DNA of 64,000 nucleotides, from assembly GCF_001013905.1 (NCBI RefSeq), contig NZ_LN831790.1, positions 3,300,001-3,364,000 of the forward strand, given 5' to 3'. A model generated the notes under the pieces. It saw nothing but the letters and a program-made list of their open reading frames with translations. It did not search any database and was not told the DNA's origin. Position 1 is the stretch's first letter. Each line of letters begins with the position of its first letter. Origin of the DNA: Streptomyces leeuwenhoekii (GTDB taxonomy: Bacteria; Actinomycetota; Actinomycetes; Streptomycetales; Streptomycetaceae). Both the position numbers and the translations under genes were made by a program. Below are positions 7,319-16,519 of the stretch, in pieces.

Positions 7319-10300
7319 CTACTTGCCCTGGTAGGCGTTGTAGAGCGAGATCGTCGACGTGTTGCCCTTCTTGTCGGTGATCACGGCGCGGAAGGAGATG
7401 CCCTTCCCCTTGGCCGGGTTCTGCACCGTGATCTTGCCCTTGGTGACGGTGGTCTTCTTCCAGGTCTTGCCGTGGTCGTAGGACACGTACACCGCGAGCG
7501 ACTTGAGGTTGGCGCCCGCGGCGGAGCCCTCGACGGTGACCGGGACGGTGACCTTCCGTCCGGCGGGGGCCTTGCTGTCCAGGCCGACGGACGCGCCGAA
7601 GCGGGCCGTGGAGGCGGGCAGCTTGGTGCGGTCGGCGGTCTTCTTGGAGCGGAAGGTCCAGCTCGCGTCGATGCGGGTGGCCGCCGCGGCGACCCCGGGG
7701 CCGCGCTTGACCGAGGTGGTCAGCCGGTAGGCCGCGTCACCGGAGGGGACGGTGAACCTCTCGTCGCCGAACAGCGGGTCCTTGTTCGAGCCGACCTTCC
7801 TGCCGTCGCGGTACAGGGTGGTGTCGACGGCGGTGAACACCGAGGAGCCGGCGTGGCCCTTGCCGTCGGCGAACAGCGGCAGGTAGCCGCTGATCGCGTT
7901 GCCGTCGCGGAACAGGCCGAACTCGGAGGTCACGCGGGGTGCGAAGACGGCCGTGTTGAACGTCGTCGCGTAGCTCTTGCCCGCCTTGTAGAGCTGCGGG
8001 GCACCGAGGGTGTAGACCGCCTCGGTGGTCGGGAAGCCCTCCCTGGGAGCGCCCTGCTGCTCGAAGCCGATGTCCCAGCGGACGCCGCCGGTGGTCGACA
8101 GGTGCAGGGTGCGGGTGCCGGGCAGGGCCTGCGGGATGCCGATCGCGGAGCCGGTGGTGCTGCCGGGCAGCATGCCCATGGCGGACACGGTGCCCTTCTT
8201 GCCGCTCGCCGAGGCGCCCAGGCCGGCCTTCAGCGTGGCCAGCTCGCCCTTCTTGTAGTGGCGGGTGTAGCCGGTGGCGAGCTTCTTGACGGTGCCGCCC
8301 GCGACGGTGTCGTACTGCTCCTTGGCGCCCTTGCTCCAGTGGCCGTCCCACTGCTGGTACACCGAGCCGTCGGTGATCTGCGGACCGAGGTGCCCGGTGC
8401 GGAAGTTGTCGTAGGAGTCCAGCCACCAGCCGAAGCCGTAGCTGGTGTCGCCGGTGTCGACCGTGAAGTCGGGGGAGGCGAACTCGGGCTTGGCGGCCCG
8501 GTCCGGGACGGTGATGGACACCGGCTTGGCGGTGCGCGCGTCCAGGGTGATCGTGGTGTTCCCGGTGACGTTCAGCTTCGGCTGGGCGAGCCAGTCGGCG
8601 CCCGTGTACTTCTCCGGGTCGGCGGAGACGTAGAGGGAGGCGTTGAGGATGTAACCGCCCTTGGGGACGCGGGCGGTGACGGTGCCGTCGGCGTCGTACG
8701 GGGCGAACCAGGTGTCCTTGCCGAGCCCGGAGACGCCGGCCAGGTCGATGCCGTAGTTGGCGGCGGGCTTGCCGTCGCGGCCGACGGCCTTCAGCGTGAC
8801 GTCGTACGACTCGACCTCGCGCTCCACGGCGGCGGCCGTGCGGACGCTCTGCCCGCCGCCGGTCGCCGTCACGTACGCCGAGTAGGCGCCGTCGGCGGTG
8901 CCGCCGAGGCGGGTGTCGACGGTGAGGTCGACGGAGGCGGTGCCGCCCGCGGGGACGGTGACCGTGTCCGCGCCGAGGGTGAAGAAGCCGGCCGGGGCCG
9001 CCTTGCCCGTGGGGCCGGTGGCGGTGGAGGTCAGCTTCAGGGTGACGTCGGCCGCGCCGAGGTTGCGGTACGTCAGCTTCTTGGTGGCCGGCTTGTCGTC
9101 GGTGTGCGGCCACTGCTGCGTGCCGAAGCTCAGCGACACCGGATCGGCGACGACGGTCTGCCGGATGGCCTTGTCGACCTGGATGCGGCCCGTGCCCTGC
9201 TGGAACGGCGTGTAGGCGCCGCCCTTGGCGGAGGCGGTGAGGGCGCCCTTCAGCTCGGCGTACGTCCAGTCGGGGTGCTGCTGCTTGAGCAGGGCCGCCG
9301 CGCCCGCGACGTGCGGGGTCGCCATCGACGTGCCGGAGATGGTGACGTAGCCGGCCGGCTGCTCGCCCTCCTCCCTGGCGATGACGCTGTCCCGCGCGGA
9401 GGCGGCGGTGATGTCGACGCCGGGGGCGGTCACGTCCGGCTTGACGGCGCCGTCCATGCCGGGGCCCCGGCTGGAGAAGTCGGCGAGCTGGTCCTTGCCG
9501 TCGACCGCGCCGACGGTGAGGGCCGCGGCGGCGCTGCCCGGGGAGCCGACGGTCCGCTCGCCCATCTCGCCCTCGTTGCCGGCGGCGATGGCGAAGAGGA
9601 TGCCCTTCTCCGCGGAGAGCTTGTTGACCTGCGCCTCCAGCGGGTCGATCTCCGGGGTGTCGCCGCCGCCGAGGCTGAGGTTGACGATGTCGGCGCCCTG
9701 CTGGGCGGCCCACTCCATGCCGGCGAGGATGCCGGAGTCGTCGCCGTAGCCGTCGTCGCTGAGCACCTTGCCGTTGAGCAGTTCGGCGCCGGGCGCGACG
9801 CCCTTGTACGTCGTCCCGGTGCCGGCCGCGATGGAGGCGACGTGCGTGCCGTGGCCGTACTTGTCGGTGGCGTCGGGCGAGGCGGAGAAGTTCTTGGAGG
9901 CGACGACCCGGTTCTTCAGGTCGGCGTGGGTGGTGTCGACGCCGGTGTCCAGGACGGCGATCTTCACGCCCTTGCCGTCGTAGCCGGCGGCCCACGCCTT
10001 GGGGGCGCCGATCTGCGGGACGGAGGTGTCGAGGCTGGCCTTGCGGACGCCGTCCAGCCAGACGTGCGCGATGCCGGAGGCGGTCTTCTCGCCGTCGGTG
10101 ACGGCGTCCCACAGCTCGGGCGTGTCCTGCTGCGGGGTCTGGACGGCGTCGGCGTTGAGGGTCTTCAGGGTGCGGCGGAGGGTGCCCGCGTCGCGGACGT
10201 CGGCCTTGGTGGCGGCGGCGCTGCCCCGGTAGCCGACGATGACCTTCAGGCCGTTCTTCTGGGCCTTGCGGGTGGTGGCCTTGCCGAGTTCCGTGACGTC

Positions 10301-10630
10301 GAAGAGGCGCTGGTCGAGCTTGCCGGTGGCGACCAGGCGGGCGGCGTCGGCCGGGACGACGAGGGTGTGCCCGCCGGTCCTGCGGATCTGGACGGGTATG
10401 TGCTCCCGGCCCTCGGCCCGCTCCAGGCCGGTGACCCGGCCCTTGGCGTCGAGGACGACCCGGTCGCCGGTGATCAGCGTGACGCGCTGCCCGGCCGTGA
10501 CCGAGCCGCGGGCGGCGTCGGCCGCCGGCTTCCCGTCGGCGGCGGCCGGGCTGGTCATGCCCGCCGCGAGCGCCACGGACGCCGCCGCGGCGACGGTGGC
10601 CGCGGCCACTCTTTTCACTTGTCTGCGCAA
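7319..10630 (-). CDS. Secreted S8 (subtilisin-like) serine protease, large multidomain
   Basis: This is a 1103-residue exported subtilase. From the TTG start it has a signal peptide (basic RRQVKR then an alanine-rich core, cleavage near residue 32), a propeptide to about 200, and the catalytic domain with the full triad: Asp228 ([14 protein letters not shown]), His260 ([15 protein letters not shown]) and Ser435 ([17 protein letters not shown]), plus the oxyanion region IAAGNEG. About 600 C-terminal residues hold beta-rich, Ig-like modules of unknown ligand. TTG 10630 is chosen because AGGGGG sits 4 nt upstream; GTG 10618 is an alternative. It probably degrades extracellular protein. It is monocistronic. 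Confidence 0.93.
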   Translation of the reverse strand: MRRQVKRVAAATVAAAASVALAAGMTSPAAADGKPAADAARGSVTAGQRVTLITGDRVVLDAKGRVTGLERAEGREHIPVQIRRTGGHTLVVPADAARLVATGKLDQRLFDVTELGKATTRKAQKNGLKVIVGYRGSAAATKADVRDAGTLRRTLKTLNADAVQTPQQDTPELWDAVTDGEKTASGIAHVWLDGVRKASLDTSVPQIGAPKAWAAGYDGKGVKIAVLDTGVDTTHADLKNRVVASKNFSASPDATDKYGHGTHVASIAAGTGTTYKGVAPGAELLNGKVLSDDGYGDDSGILAGMEWAAQQGADIVNLSLGGGDTPEIDPLEAQVNKLSAEKGILFAIAAGNEGEMGERTVGSPGSAAAALTVGAVDGKDQLADFSSRGPGMDGAVKPDVTAPGVDITAASARDSVIAREEGEQPAGYVTISGTSMATPHVAGAAALLKQQHPDWTYAELKGALTASAKGGAYTPFQQGTGRIQVDKAIRQTVVADPVSLSFGTQQWPHTDDKPATKKLTYRNLGAADVTLKLTSTATGPTGKAAPAGFFTLGADTVTVPAGGTASVDLTVDTRLGGTADGAYSAYVTATGGGQSVRTAAAVEREVESYDVTLKAVGRDGKPAANYGIDLAGVSGLGKDTWFAPYDADGTVTARVPKGGYILNASLYVSADPEKYTGADWLAQPKLNVTGNTTITLDARTAKPVSITVPDRAAKPEFASPDFTVDTGDTSYGFGWWLDSYDNFRTGHLGPQITDGSVYQQWDGHWSKGAKEQYDTVAGGTVKKLATGYTRHYKKGELATLKAGLGASASGKKGTVSAMGMLPGSTTGSAIGIPQALPGTRTLHLSTTGGVRWDIGFEQQGAPREGFPTTEAVYTLGAPQLYKAGKSYATTFNTAVFAPRVTSEFGLFRDGNAISGYLPLFADGKGHAGSSVFTAVDTTLYRDGRKVGSNKDPLFGDERFTVPSGDAAYRLTTSVKRGPGVAAAATRIDASWTFRSKKTADRTKLPASTARFGASVGLDSKAPAGRKVTVPVTVEGSAAGANLKSLAVYVSYDHGKTWKKTTVTKGKITVQNPAKGKGISFRAVITDKKGNTSTISLYNAYQGK

Positions 10631-11020
10631 CGTTCCCCCTAGCGGAAGGTCCGGGCGACTGCCGTCACCCGGCCGGGGGTGGTCTCGCACATCTGCGCGA
10701 CCCCCGGAACCGGCAGTATGCCGGGGGCCGATCATCCGCCTCAACGGAGTGACAGGGACGTGGGAGAACCGACGGCCCACTGTTACGCCGCCGCGCGAAC
10801 TCCGTTACGCCACCGATGGATTACGCCCGCGCCGGACCACGCCGCCGCGTCCTCCCGTACGGTGGTCCGGCCCTCGCGGACCGTCGCCACGCGGGGTTCC
10901 CCGCGCCCCTGACGGGACCTCACCTCGGCCGCCGCTCCGTGCCCTTGACGGTGGAGACGCGTAGCCGCCGCCCGCCCCGGAGGGCGGACGGCGGCTACGC
11001 GGACGGACGGTGAGCGGGCG
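10631..11020. other. Intergenic region: protease promoter side and downstream terminator
   Basis: No gene is seen. GTTACGCC occurs at 10782-10789 and 10804-10811 and ATTACGCC at 10820-10827, giving three same-orientation octamers 150-200 bp upstream of the protease start; they could be activator sites. The end at 10959-11000 is the terminator of the transpeptidase gene, listed separately. Confidence 0.4.
10959..11000. terminator. Terminator after L,D-transpeptidase gene
   Basis: GCGTAGCCGCC (10959-10969) pairs with GGCGGCTACGC (10990-11000), and inner GCCCGCC pairs with GGGCGG. It forms a long GC-rich hairpin 20 bp beyond the minus-strand stop codon. Confidence 0.75.
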
Positions 11021-12268
11021 TCAGACGGCCGAGCCCGCCTTCCACTGCTCCCAGTTCATGTTCCAGCCGTTGAGGCCGTTGTCCGGGGCGATGGTCTTGT
11101 CGCCGGTGTTCTGGACGACGACCACGTCACCGATGAGGGAGTTGTCGTAGAACCAGGCACCCGGCGTGTTCGGGTCGTTGGCGCCCTTGGTGTCGGCCAG
11201 TCCCACACAGCCGTGGCTGGTGTTGGCGTTGCCGAAGATGGACTTGGCACCCCAGTAGTTGCCGTGGATGAAGGTGCCGGAGGTGCTCAGGCGCATGGCG
11301 TGCGGCACGTCCTTGATGTCGTACTCGCCTTCGCCGTCGTCGTCGGTGAAGCCGACCGTCGCGCCGTTCATCCGGGTCTCCTTGAACTTCTCGGAGATCA
11401 CCATCTGGCCCTCGTACGTCTTGTTCTCGGGCGAGCCGGCGGAGATCGGGATGGTACGGACCACCTTGCCGTCCTGCGTGACCTTCATCTGCTTGGTCTT
11501 CGCGTCGACGTAGGAGACCTGGTTGCGGCCGATCTTGAAGGTGACCGTCTTCTGCTGGACGCCGTAGACGCCCTCGGCGCCCTCGACGCCGTCGAGCGCC
11601 AGCTTCAGGGTGACGGTCGAGCCCTCCTGCCAGTAGTTCTCGGGGCGGCAGTCCATGCGGTTGGCGTTGAACCAGTGGCAGGCGACCTCCTGGCCACTGG
11701 TGGTGCTGACCGTGATGCCCTTCTGGACGGCGGCCTTGTTGGTGATCGCCTTGTCGAAGTTGATGGACACGGGCATGCCGACGCCGACGGTGGTGCCGTC
11801 GTCCGGCGTGAAGGTGCCGATGAAGCTGTTGGCCGGGGAGACCGTGGTGAACGACGCGTTCTCGTGCGCGGCGCGGCCCTCGGCGTCCGTCGCGGTGGCG
11901 GTCACCTTGTAGGTGGTGGCGCGCTCGAGCTGGCCGGTGGGCTTCCAGCTCTTCTTGTCGGCGGATATCTGGCCGCTGACCTCCGTGCCGTCGGTCGTGG
12001 TCATCTTGACCTCCGTGAGCGTGCCCTTGCTCACGGTCACGGCGGCGGAGTTGTTGATGGAGGCGTTGCTCGAACCGTCCTTGGGCGTGATCTTGATCTG
12101 GGCCTCGGACGTCTTCTCGGCCGCCGCCTTGTCGACCGTGGCCTGCGAGGCGCCGTCGCCCCCGCCGCCGGAGGCGTCGTCGCCGCCGGAACAGGCCGAG
12201 AGCACCAGCACACCGCCGAGCAGTGCGGACGCGGCCGCCAGGCCCTTGCGCCGCCCACTGTTGGTCAT
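11021..12268 (-). CDS. Lipoprotein L,D-transpeptidase (Ig-like + YkuD)
   Basis: This protein of about 415 residues is a membrane-anchored peptidoglycan cross-linking enzyme of the LdtMt2 type. It has a lipoprotein signal (VLSAC, lipidated Cys26 counted from the chosen Met), a disordered Gly/Ser linker, two Ig-like domains (about 60-270) and a C-terminal YkuD domain with HGNYWG and the catalytic SHGCVGL motif. The residue after the SHGC-Val pair is Gly rather than the common Arg, as in several actinobacterial enzymes. It makes 3-3 cross-links. ATG 12268 has GGAG 9 nt upstream; ATG 12283 would add five residues. Confidence 0.92.
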   Translation of the reverse strand: MTNSGRRKGLAAASALLGGVLVLSACSGGDDASGGGGDGASQATVDKAAAEKTSEAQIKITPKDGSSNASINNSAAVTVSKGTLTEVKMTTTDGTEVSGQISADKKSWKPTGQLERATTYKVTATATDAEGRAAHENASFTTVSPANSFIGTFTPDDGTTVGVGMPVSINFDKAITNKAAVQKGITVSTTSGQEVACHWFNANRMDCRPENYWQEGSTVTLKLALDGVEGAEGVYGVQQKTVTFKIGRNQVSYVDAKTKQMKVTQDGKVVRTIPISAGSPENKTYEGQMVISEKFKETRMNGATVGFTDDDGEGEYDIKDVPHAMRLSTSGTFIHGNYWGAKSIFGNANTSHGCVGLADTKGANDPNTPGAWFYDNSLIGDVVVVQNTGDKTIAPDNGLNGWNMNWEQWKAGSAV

Positions 12269-12489
12269 CACACGCTTCTCCATCGTTGCCGATTCCCGAA
12301 ACCCCGGGTTTCCCCGTCACAAACGTTCAACGTTACGACCGGTTCGCCCAGTTCCATGCCCCTGGCATGTGTGGGACATGCCACGTCCACCCGGCGGGGG
12401 CGGCCGCGGCTGCCGGGCCGTACGCCCCCTGGGACGACCGGACCCCGGACGGCGGTTGCCGCCCGGGGACCGGGTACTTCCCCGTCGCC

Positions 12490-12879
12490 TCAGCCGGCCG
12501 CCCGCTCCGCGCCGCCGTCCGCCCCGGCGTCCGCGGCGTCCTCCGCGTCCTCCACGTCGTCCTGCCCGCCATCATCCTCGTCGAAGTCCCAGTCGGGCGA
12601 GCCGGGGTCGTAGTCGATCCGCTCACTGCTCCAGGAGGCCTGCTGGAGTTCGATCCCCGGCACGTCGCTGACCAGGTCGAACGGGTCGACCAGATAGGCC
12701 AGCGCCTCCGCGGTGTCGTCGGTCACAGCGTTCTGCGCGTGCATCTGCTCCTCGCCGGGCATGTCGGGGTCGTCCGCGATCCGCTGCAGCGCGGCCCCGG
12801 TGACCACCTCCTCGTCGTCCACCGCGAGGACGAGTTCCACCCGAAGGCGCACAAAACGTGATGTCTCTGAAGTGCTCAT
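12490..12879 (-). CDS. Conserved hypothetical acidic protein
   Basis: This 129-residue protein has a compact N-terminal part (RLRVELVLAVDDEEVVTGAA, then LAYLVDPFDLVSDVPGIELQ) and a very acidic Asp/Glu-rich, low-complexity tail after residue 95. There is no signal peptide or membrane segment, so it is probably cytoplasmic. I do not recognise a function. ATG 12879 gives the natural start; the upstream extension is compositionally unlike the protein. It lies upstream of the transpeptidase gene on the same strand with about 220 bp between, so co-transcription is uncertain. Confidence 0.7.
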   Translation of the reverse strand: MSTSETSRFVRLRVELVLAVDDEEVVTGAALQRIADDPDMPGEEQMHAQNAVTDDTAEALAYLVDPFDLVSDVPGIELQQASWSSERIDYDPGSPDWDFDEDDGGQDDVEDAEDAADAGADGGAERAAG

Positions 12880-12987
12880 GTGCGGAGCGTACGGCGGTGG
12901 GCTCCCGTGACTTTCCTGTGACCCGCGCCTTTCACTAACATCGCCCCACACGGCCAATTCGCCAGCGCCACAAGGGGATCGATTTCC

Positions 12988-13317
12988 GTGTCATCCGCTC
13001 GCCGTTCCTTGCTGACCGCCACCGCCGCGGGCAGCCTGCTGTGCGCCCTGTGGTTCGTCCCGTCCGCGAACGCGACGCCGGAGAACCCGGCTCCGCAGAC
13101 GTCCTCCGTGAGCCCGTCCGCGCAGGTCACACAGCAGGCGAGGGCCGCCTCCGCCACGCAGGCGGCGGATCTGGGGACCACCGGGGAGCAGGTCCGGCTC
13201 GCCGACACCGGCAGCTTCGACAGCACGCCGTACGTCGTCGGCGGCACGCTCTTCCTCACTCTGGGCGCCGGGTTCGTCGCCTACTCGGTGCGCCGGGAAC
13301 GCCTCGGCTTCGAGTGA
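12988..13317 (+). CDS. Small LAXTG-anchored cell-wall surface protein
   Basis: This 109-residue protein has an N-terminal signal peptide (ARRS then TATAAGSLLCALWFV, cleavage near SANA), a short Ser/Thr/Gln/Ala-rich mature region and a C-terminal sorting signal: LADTG, a hydrophobic helix (VVGGTLFLTLGAGFVAYSV) and a basic RRER tail. LAXTG is the recognition motif of class E sortases, which attach chaplins and other proteins to the Streptomyces wall. The mature part is only about 45 residues and resembles no known domain. GTG 12988 has AAGGGG about 9 nt upstream. It is divergent from the acidic hypothetical protein. Confidence 0.85.
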   Translation: MSSARRSLLTATAAGSLLCALWFVPSANATPENPAPQTSSVSPSAQVTQQARAASATQAADLGTTGEQVRLADTGSFDSTPYVVGGTLFLTLGAGFVAYSVRRERLGFE

Positions 13318-13336
13318 CGTGACGACGTCGCTCCCC

Positions 13337-13538
13337 TTAGGGCCTCTCGTTCGGATCATGCCGGGCCCGCGGGCCTGGTGCCGCTCCCCCCACGCTCGGC
13401 TTCGCTCGCGCGGGAAGGGCCCCACCGCCGCGTTGTCGTCGGTTGCCATGGCTCCGCCATGGCGCCCTCCTCCGCCTCGCGATACACGCACCCGACCCCG
13501 CTCCCTGATCCGGCCTGATCCGGACGAAAGACCCTAGG
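13337..13538. mobile_element. MITE-like repeat element with terminal inverted repeats
   Basis: The left end (TAGGGCCTCTCGTTCGGATC from 13337) and the complement of the right end (TAGGGTCTTTCGTCCGGATC, read leftward from 13536) are imperfect inverted repeats of about 25 bp enclosing about 200 bp. The interior includes a GCCATGGCTCCGCCATGGC hairpin. I recall this interior as a dispersed Streptomyces repeat. There is no transposase. Its right end supplies the TAG stop of the GGDEF gene. A solo relative lies at 20595-20632. Confidence 0.55.
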
Positions 13539-14688
13539 GCGAGTGCCGCCCCCGGAACCGGCGGCGCTCCCCGTCGTCCCCCTCGCGGGACGGCTCGTCC
13601 GCCAGCCGTACCACCGGGTCCTGCGGGCCCTCGCGTCCGGCGACGACGGGCCGGGCCGCCCGCTCGGCCTTGGCGCGGTACTGGGCCGCGTCGGCGAGCC
13701 GGAACAGCCGGCGCGCGGAGGGCACGGGCCCGATGGGATCCCCGGTGGAGGCGACCCCGCAGGCCACGCCGTCCCCCATCTCCATCCGGGCGGCGCGGCG
13801 GCACAGCTCCTCGGCCGCCTCGACCACCGCGTCGGCGGGCGGGCCGACGGCGAGCAGACAGAACTCGTCGCCGCCGAGGCGGGCCGCCAGCGCGCCCGGC
13901 ACCATGGCCCCGCACAGCGACAGCACCGTCCCGAAACGTTCCAGCAGCCGGTCGCCGACCGCGTGCCCGCAGGTGTCGTTGACCCGCTTGAGCCCGTTGA
14001 GGTCGCAGACGACGAGGCTGACGACGACACCGTCCCGGCGGTGCCGCTCGATCGCCTCGTCCAGGCGGGCGTCGACGGCCCGGCGGTTGGCGAGCCCGGT
14101 GAGGGAGTCGGTGTACGCCAGCCGCTTGGCCTCCTCCAGCCGCTCGGTCTGGGCGATGCCGGCGGCGGCGACGGCGGCCAGGACGGTGGCGAAGTCGGCG
14201 TCGTCCCGCTCGAAGACGGGCGCGCCGACCGGGCGGGCGACGTACAGCTCGCCCCAGGCCCGCCCGTGCAGCACGATCGGCGCGACCACACAGCAGCCGC
14301 GCCCGCGGCGGCGCAGGGCGGCGACCCGCTGGTGGACGTAGCCCGGGCGCCCGGCCGCCGGGCCCTCGGCGGTCTCCACCCAGGCGCCGGGCTCGCCGCC
14401 CCCGGCCCAGCGCTCGTGCAGGAACTCGGTGATCTCCGCGAACTGGTGCACCGGGTAGGACTCGTCGTCCGGGAACTCCTCCTCGCCCTCGGCCCGCTCC
14501 CCGACGTTCACGAGGACGCGCAGCCGGCCCAGGTCCCGCTCCCACACCGACAGCGCGGCGAAGCTCCCGCCCAGCGCCCGGCACGCCCCGGTGGCCGCCG
14601 CGCACCATGTCTCACGGGAGCTGCGCGCCGCCGCCATGCCCTGGGCCAGTGCCACCACGGCCGCGAGCCGACTGTCCTCACCCATCAC
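13534..14688 (-). CDS. GAF-GGDEF diguanylate cyclase
   Basis: This 384-residue cytoplasmic protein has an N-terminal GAF-like sensor (about 15-180, SFAALSVWERDLGRLRVLV ... CCVVAPIVLHGRAWGELYVA) and a C-terminal GGDEF domain (about 188-345: LAYTDSLTGLANRRAVDARL, then RLGGDEF with the active-site loop at 272-276). The A-site is intact, so it should make cyclic di-GMP. The position of the RxxD inhibitory site is occupied by unrelated residues, so product inhibition is probably absent. It resembles the GAF-GGDEF protein conserved in Streptomyces (CdgE-type, from memory), which affects development. Its TAG stop lies inside the right end of a repeat element. Confidence 0.9.
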   Translation of the reverse strand: MMGEDSRLAAVVALAQGMAAARSSRETWCAAATGACRALGGSFAALSVWERDLGRLRVLVNVGERAEGEEEFPDDESYPVHQFAEITEFLHERWAGGGEPGAWVETAEGPAAGRPGYVHQRVAALRRRGRGCCVVAPIVLHGRAWGELYVARPVGAPVFERDDADFATVLAAVAAAGIAQTERLEEAKRLAYTDSLTGLANRRAVDARLDEAIERHRRDGVVVSLVVCDLNGLKRVNDTCGHAVGDRLLERFGTVLSLCGAMVPGALAARLGGDEFCLLAVGPPADAVVEAAEELCRRAARMEMGDGVACGVASTGDPIGPVPSARRLFRLADAAQYRAKAERAARPVVAGREGPQDPVVRLADEPSREGDDGERRRFRGRHSP

Positions 14689-14782
14689 CCCAGGCTAGGT
14701 ACATTCAGGGCGAATCGGGATATGGGTGAGGCGAACGGGGACCGGCCGCGCCCTGCGCGCCGCTCCCCTCACCGCTCCCGGC

Positions 14783-15583
14783 TCACTCCCCCGGCCACCG
14801 CGGCGCGCGCTTCTCGTTGAACGCCGCCACCCCTTCCGCCCGGTCCCCCGAGAACGCCACCGTCCGCCAGGCCGCGTCCTCGACCTCCAGACCGGTGCGC
14901 AGATCCAGCCCGTGCCCGAGCCGCAGCGCCTTCTTGGCCGCCCGCAGCCCGACGGGCGAGTTCGCGGCGATCCGGGACGCCAGCGCCAGCGCCTCCTCCC
15001 GGGCCCGCCCCTCGTCCACCAGCTCGTCGACCAGCCCCAGCTCCCGCGCCTCCTCGGCCCGCACCCGGCGCGCCGTGAAGACGAGCTCGGCCGCCCGGGC
15101 CGCGCCCACCCGCCGGGGCAGCAACTGTGTCCCGCCACCGCCGGGGATCACCCCGACGGACACCTCGGGCAGCCCCACCACGGCCGTGCGGTCGGCCACG
15201 ATCAGGTCGCAGGACAGGGCCAGCTCGAACCCGCCGCCCAGCGCGAAGCCGTGGACGGCGGCGATCGCCGGGACGGGCAGTTCCAGGACACCGGTGTATG
15301 CCGCGCGCGCCACGGGGCGCTGGCGCAGCAGGTCGGCGTCGCTGAAGGAGTTCCGCTCCTTCAGGTCGGCTCCGACGCAGAACGCCCGCTCGTGCGTCGA
15401 GGTCAGCACCACCGCCCGGACGCCGAGGTCCTCGCCCAGCGCCGCGCAGGCCGCGGTGAGGGAGCGGGCCATCGCGGTGGAGACGGCGTTCATGGCCTTC
15501 GGCCGGTCGAGCGCGAGTTCCGCGACATGCCCGCCCTCGTGCCGCCGCACCAGGACGAACTCTCCGAACCGCTCCTCGCTCAT
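14783..15583 (-). CDS. Enoyl-CoA hydratase/isomerase family protein
   Basis: This 266-residue crotonase-fold enzyme has the CoA/oxyanion segments AFCVGADLKERNSFSD and AAVHGFALGGGFELALSCDL, and GLPEVSVGVIPGGGGTQLLP carrying the catalytic-Glu region of hydratases (LPEV). It ends with the family-typical EGVAAFNEKRAPRWPGE, as in short-chain enoyl-CoA hydratases. It should hydrate 2-enoyl-CoA in fatty-acid or branched amino-acid breakdown. It is a single gene; ATG 15583 has GGAGGG about 5 nt upstream. Propionyl-CoA produced by such pathways would feed the carboxylase encoded nearby. Confidence 0.92.
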   Translation of the reverse strand: MSEERFGEFVLVRRHEGGHVAELALDRPKAMNAVSTAMARSLTAACAALGEDLGVRAVVLTSTHERAFCVGADLKERNSFSDADLLRQRPVARAAYTGVLELPVPAIAAVHGFALGGGFELALSCDLIVADRTAVVGLPEVSVGVIPGGGGTQLLPRRVGAARAAELVFTARRVRAEEARELGLVDELVDEGRAREEALALASRIAANSPVGLRAAKKALRLGHGLDLRTGLEVEDAAWRTVAFSGDRAEGVAAFNEKRAPRWPGE

Positions 15584-15808
15584 GACACCCTCCGGTTAAC
15601 GCTGGTTCACAAGTGGTCCGATCATCGCAGGACCGGCCGCGCGGGGAAAGGCACGGCGCGATTCCCGGCCGGGAGGCACGGTTCCCGGCCCGCCGTGTAC
15701 CCGTTCGAGTGACATGCCTCCGGGTTCGCTCCTCACGCCCCCGGCCACGGCATAGCGTGCGCTCGCCGAGGCACGTCGGGGGACGCCTGGGCACCGGGGA
15801 GGAGCACG

Positions 15809-16513
15809 ATGACGACGGACACACCGGCCACACCACACCACCGCACCGAGGCCGGGACCGCGCCGCTCCCGCCGTACGGTGCCCGGCCGCGTGCGTGGGG
15901 GCCGCGCGGCCGTCACCGCCGGCCGCCCCGCCCGCGCAAGCTGCTGCTCGGCGCGGGCGGCCTCGCACTGGCGGCCGGCGCCCTGAGCCTCGTACGCATC
16001 GTGTCGGACCCGGCCGCGGGCGGTTCCGGAACCATGCACGCCCCCCGCCCCGACCGGGTCACGGATCCGGCCGCGGGCACGGTCCCCGGACGGGCCACGC
16101 GATCGGCGCCCGGCACGGCCCTGCCCGGCCCGTCGGCGACCTCCGCCATGGGCGGGCGCGACGGTGCCACGGCCATGGACGGCACCCCCACGCCCGCGCC
16201 GGGCACCCCCGGGCCCGAGGCCGGCACCGGTACGACGATCCCCCACCGCCCGAACACCCCCGGCATCCCGAACAGCCCCGGCACCCCGCACGCCTCCGGT
16301 ACGCCGGGCGGGCCGGACGCCGGGCGCTCCAGCGGGCCCCGGCCGCCGCGTCCGCGGACCCCCGCGCCGCACCCCACGCCCCCCGCGTCACCGGCCCCGT
16401 CCCGCACCACCCCGACCGCCCCGCCCGCGCCGCCCGCCCCCGAGCCGGAGCGGCCCGGTCTGTGCATACCGGTCATCGGCCTGTGCGTGGACCTCCTGGA
16501 CGAGGACGACTGA
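15809..16513 (+). CDS. Proline-rich membrane-anchored hypothetical protein
   Basis: This 234-residue protein has a basic N-terminal region (RGRHRRPPRPRK), one membrane segment (about 45-63, LLLGAGGLALAAGALSLV), a long extracellular Pro/Thr/Gly-rich low-complexity stalk, and a short conserved-looking C-terminal tail GLCIPVIGLCVDLLDEDD with two cysteines. It is predicted to span the membrane once with the stalk outside. No domain is recognised. It converges on the adenylate cyclase gene with 6 bp between stop codons. Confidence 0.7.
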   Translation: MTTDTPATPHHRTEAGTAPLPPYGARPRAWGPRGRHRRPPRPRKLLLGAGGLALAAGALSLVRIVSDPAAGGSGTMHAPRPDRVTDPAAGTVPGRATRSAPGTALPGPSATSAMGGRDGATAMDGTPTPAPGTPGPEAGTGTTIPHRPNTPGIPNSPGTPHASGTPGGPDAGRSSGPRPPRPRTPAPHPTPPASPAPSRTTPTAPPAPPAPEPERPGLCIPVIGLCVDLLDEDD

Positions 16514-16519
16514 GGCCGG

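Noticed and set aside
7313..10642. Long open frame of about 1100 codons on the plus strand
   Set aside because: It is antisense to the subtilase gene, which has a signal peptide and full catalytic triad. The antisense product is Val/Gly/Asp-rich without motifs, a GC-shadow effect.
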